Below are positions 62,841 through 64,000 of a stretch of 64,000 nt of DNA, in pieces. Location of the stretch: positions 62,001 to 126,000 of the forward strand of contig JAKSNH010000003.1 of assembly GCA_024399955.1 (NCBI GenBank), read 5' to 3'. This DNA is from Paludibacteraceae bacterium. Its GTDB lineage: Bacteria > Bacteroidota > Bacteroidia > Bacteroidales > Paludibacteraceae. The translations under genes and the position numbers were made by a program. Each line of letters starts with the position of its first letter. The first letter of the stretch is position 1. The notes beneath the pieces were generated by a model. It was not told the DNA's origin. It did not search any database and saw only the letters and a program-made list of their open reading frames with translations.

Positions 62841-64000
62841 AATTCCTTCCCGTCATCTCCTTGGGCTGCTCAATACCTAAGATATGGCATAGACTGGGAG
62901 CTACATCAGCTAATATACCATCCTTCACTTTGGCATCCTTATTATCGCTGATATAAACGAATGGAACAGGATTCAAACTATGTGCCGTATTCGGTGTACC
63001 ATCCTCGTTCACAGCATGGTCGGCATTACCGTGGTCAGCAATAATAATTACTTCATAACCATTCTTGCGAGCAGCCTTAACGACGCGATCCACACATATA
63101 TCAATCGTCACAACTGCCTGCTGAATACTGGCATACACGCCCGTATGACCTACCATATCGCCATTTGCGAAGTTTAATGTAATATAGTCGTATTTTTGGC
63201 TATCTAATGCGTCGCACAAGGCTGCGGCTACTTCAGGAGCCGACATCTCCGGTTGTAAATCATACGTGGCTACCTTCGGACTTGGAATCAAAATACGCTC
63301 CTCATTCTCAAATTCTATGTCTCTGCCACCACTGAAGAAGAAAGTGACATGCGCGAACTTCTCCGTCTCAGCAATACGCAACTGCTTCAAACCGTTCTTG
63401 GCCACTATCTCACCCATCGTATTCTGAACATTCTCCTTGGGGAAGAGAATATGCAAACCCGTGAAGGAACTTTCATACGGAGTCATGCAGTAATAATTCA
63501 AATTAGGAATAGTCTTCATTCCTTGCTCCGGCATGTCTTGCTGAGTAAGCACAATCGTAATCTCACGAGCACGGTCATTGCGGTAATTGAAGAAAATAAC
63601 TACATCACCTTCCTCAATCGTAGCCACCGGCTTACCATCCTTAACATGCACAATAGGCTTGATAAACTCATCCGTTACATCAGCAGCGTATGAAGCCTCC
63701 ATAGCCTCATGCATATTCTCAAATGGTGCACCCACTCCATGCACCAGCAAATCATAACCTACCTTAACACGCTCCCAACGTTTATCACGGTCCATGGCGT
63801 AGAATCGACCCGAGATAGAAGCAATCTCACCACATTCTTTCTGCATGTGGGCTTCCAATTGATCAATAAAACCTATACCCGAATGAGGATCTGTATCACG
63901 ACCATCCATAAAACAATGCACAAACGTGCGACCTTCTAAATTGTATAATTTAGCAATATGCAATAAATAGAATAAATGATCCAATGAACTATGTACACCA
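62827..64000 (-). CDS. gpmI: 2,3-bisphosphoglycerate-independent phosphoglycerate mutase, 5'-partial
   Basis: Glycolytic enzyme converting 3-phosphoglycerate and 2-phosphoglycerate using two manganese ions. The frame is open to the window edge, so the N-terminal part, including the catalytic serine, is outside. Visible: [10 protein letters not shown] at the edge, [63 protein letters not shown], and the metal-binding [10 protein letters not shown]. About 391 residues are visible of the usual about 510. The last residues are encoded by a degenerate heptamer repeat. Confidence 0.96.
   Translation of the reverse strand, partial: GVHSSLDHLFYLLHIAKLYNLEGRTFVHCFMDGRDTDPHSGIGFIDQLEAHMQKECGEIASISGRFYAMDRDKRWERVKVGYDLLVHGVGAPFENMHEAMEASYAADVTDEFIKPIVHVKDGKPVATIEEGDVVIFFNYRNDRAREITIVLTQQDMPEQGMKTIPNLNYYCMTPYESSFTGLHILFPKENVQNTMGEIVAKNGLKQLRIAETEKFAHVTFFFSGGRDIEFENEERILIPSPKVATYDLQPEMSAPEVAAALCDALDSQKYDYITLNFANGDMVGHTGVYASIQQAVVTIDICVDRVVKAARKNGYEVIIIADHGNADHAVNEDGTPNTAHSLNPVPFVYISDNKDAKVKDGILADVAPSLCHILGIEQPKEMTGRNLIAD

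Overview
The window is a chromosomal segment of a member of the phylum Bacteroidota, most likely order Bacteroidales. Three things support this. Promoters repeatedly fit the Bacteroidetes form TTTG, 19-20 bases, TAnnTTTG. The primary sigma factor is the short 286-residue Bacteroidetes type. Lineage-typical genes are present: SprE/PorW and GldB (type IX secretion/gliding family), DUF5020, DUF5606, a Bacteroidetes-type branching enzyme and a YhcH protein. There are two tRNAs (Arg-TCT, Asn-GTT) and no rRNA or CRISPR array. Both tRNAs lack an encoded CCA end, which fits the tRNA nucleotidyltransferase in the window.

Layout. 1-6.2 kb (+): ClpC-like unfoldase (5' end cut by the window), thioredoxin, tRNA-Arg in the leader of rpoD, then two envelope genes. 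6.2-12.6 kb (-): priA, sprE/porW, tsaB and a frameshifted sugar-isomerase-like gene. 12.6-22.1 kb (+) is the accessory region: a McrBC-type (type IV) restriction pair, a radical SAM protein, a four-cysteine/HIRAN protein and a small acidic ORF in one apparent operon, then two AAA ATPases of the DUF4143 type. This region is bracketed by long inverted-repeat elements and is visibly more AT-rich than its surroundings. 22.1-35.2 kb is mostly metabolism and tRNA modification: pckA, Zn-ribbon, Nif3, DUF5606, miaB, nagB, glgB, YhcH, DUF5020, a SPASM-type radical SAM protein, rpiB, a compact QueG, marC and efp. 35.2-40.4 kb: tRNA-Asn (-), then a kinase, plsC, dacB, birA and rmlB (+).

40.5-64 kb is a long, almost gap-free run of minus-strand genes. 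It carries gpmI (cut by the window end), potABCD, a TPR protein with an outer-membrane barrel, a CCA-adding enzyme, cysS, yraN, mnmG, uvrC, tsaE, an outer-membrane protein, an S41 protease, lolD, gldB, sufS and a nuclease-like protein. Many neighbours overlap by 4 bases (ATGA), indicating translational coupling. A near-perfect parS site lies between mnmG and uvrC.

The most unusual parts are: (1) the McrB(EVE-like)-McrC-radical SAM-HIRAN operon as a candidate extended type IV defence system; (2) inverted-repeat elements around it, two of which share a loop core but have different, internally complementary arms; (3) the parS-like palindrome upstream of uvrC; (4) a ClpC-like ATPase without the middle domain; (5) a tRNA inside the rpoD leader; and (6) degenerate heptamer repeats inserted in frame in miaB, birA and potA and at the end of gpmI. 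Everything here was read by eye: family names rest on motif recognition, and no database search was run.
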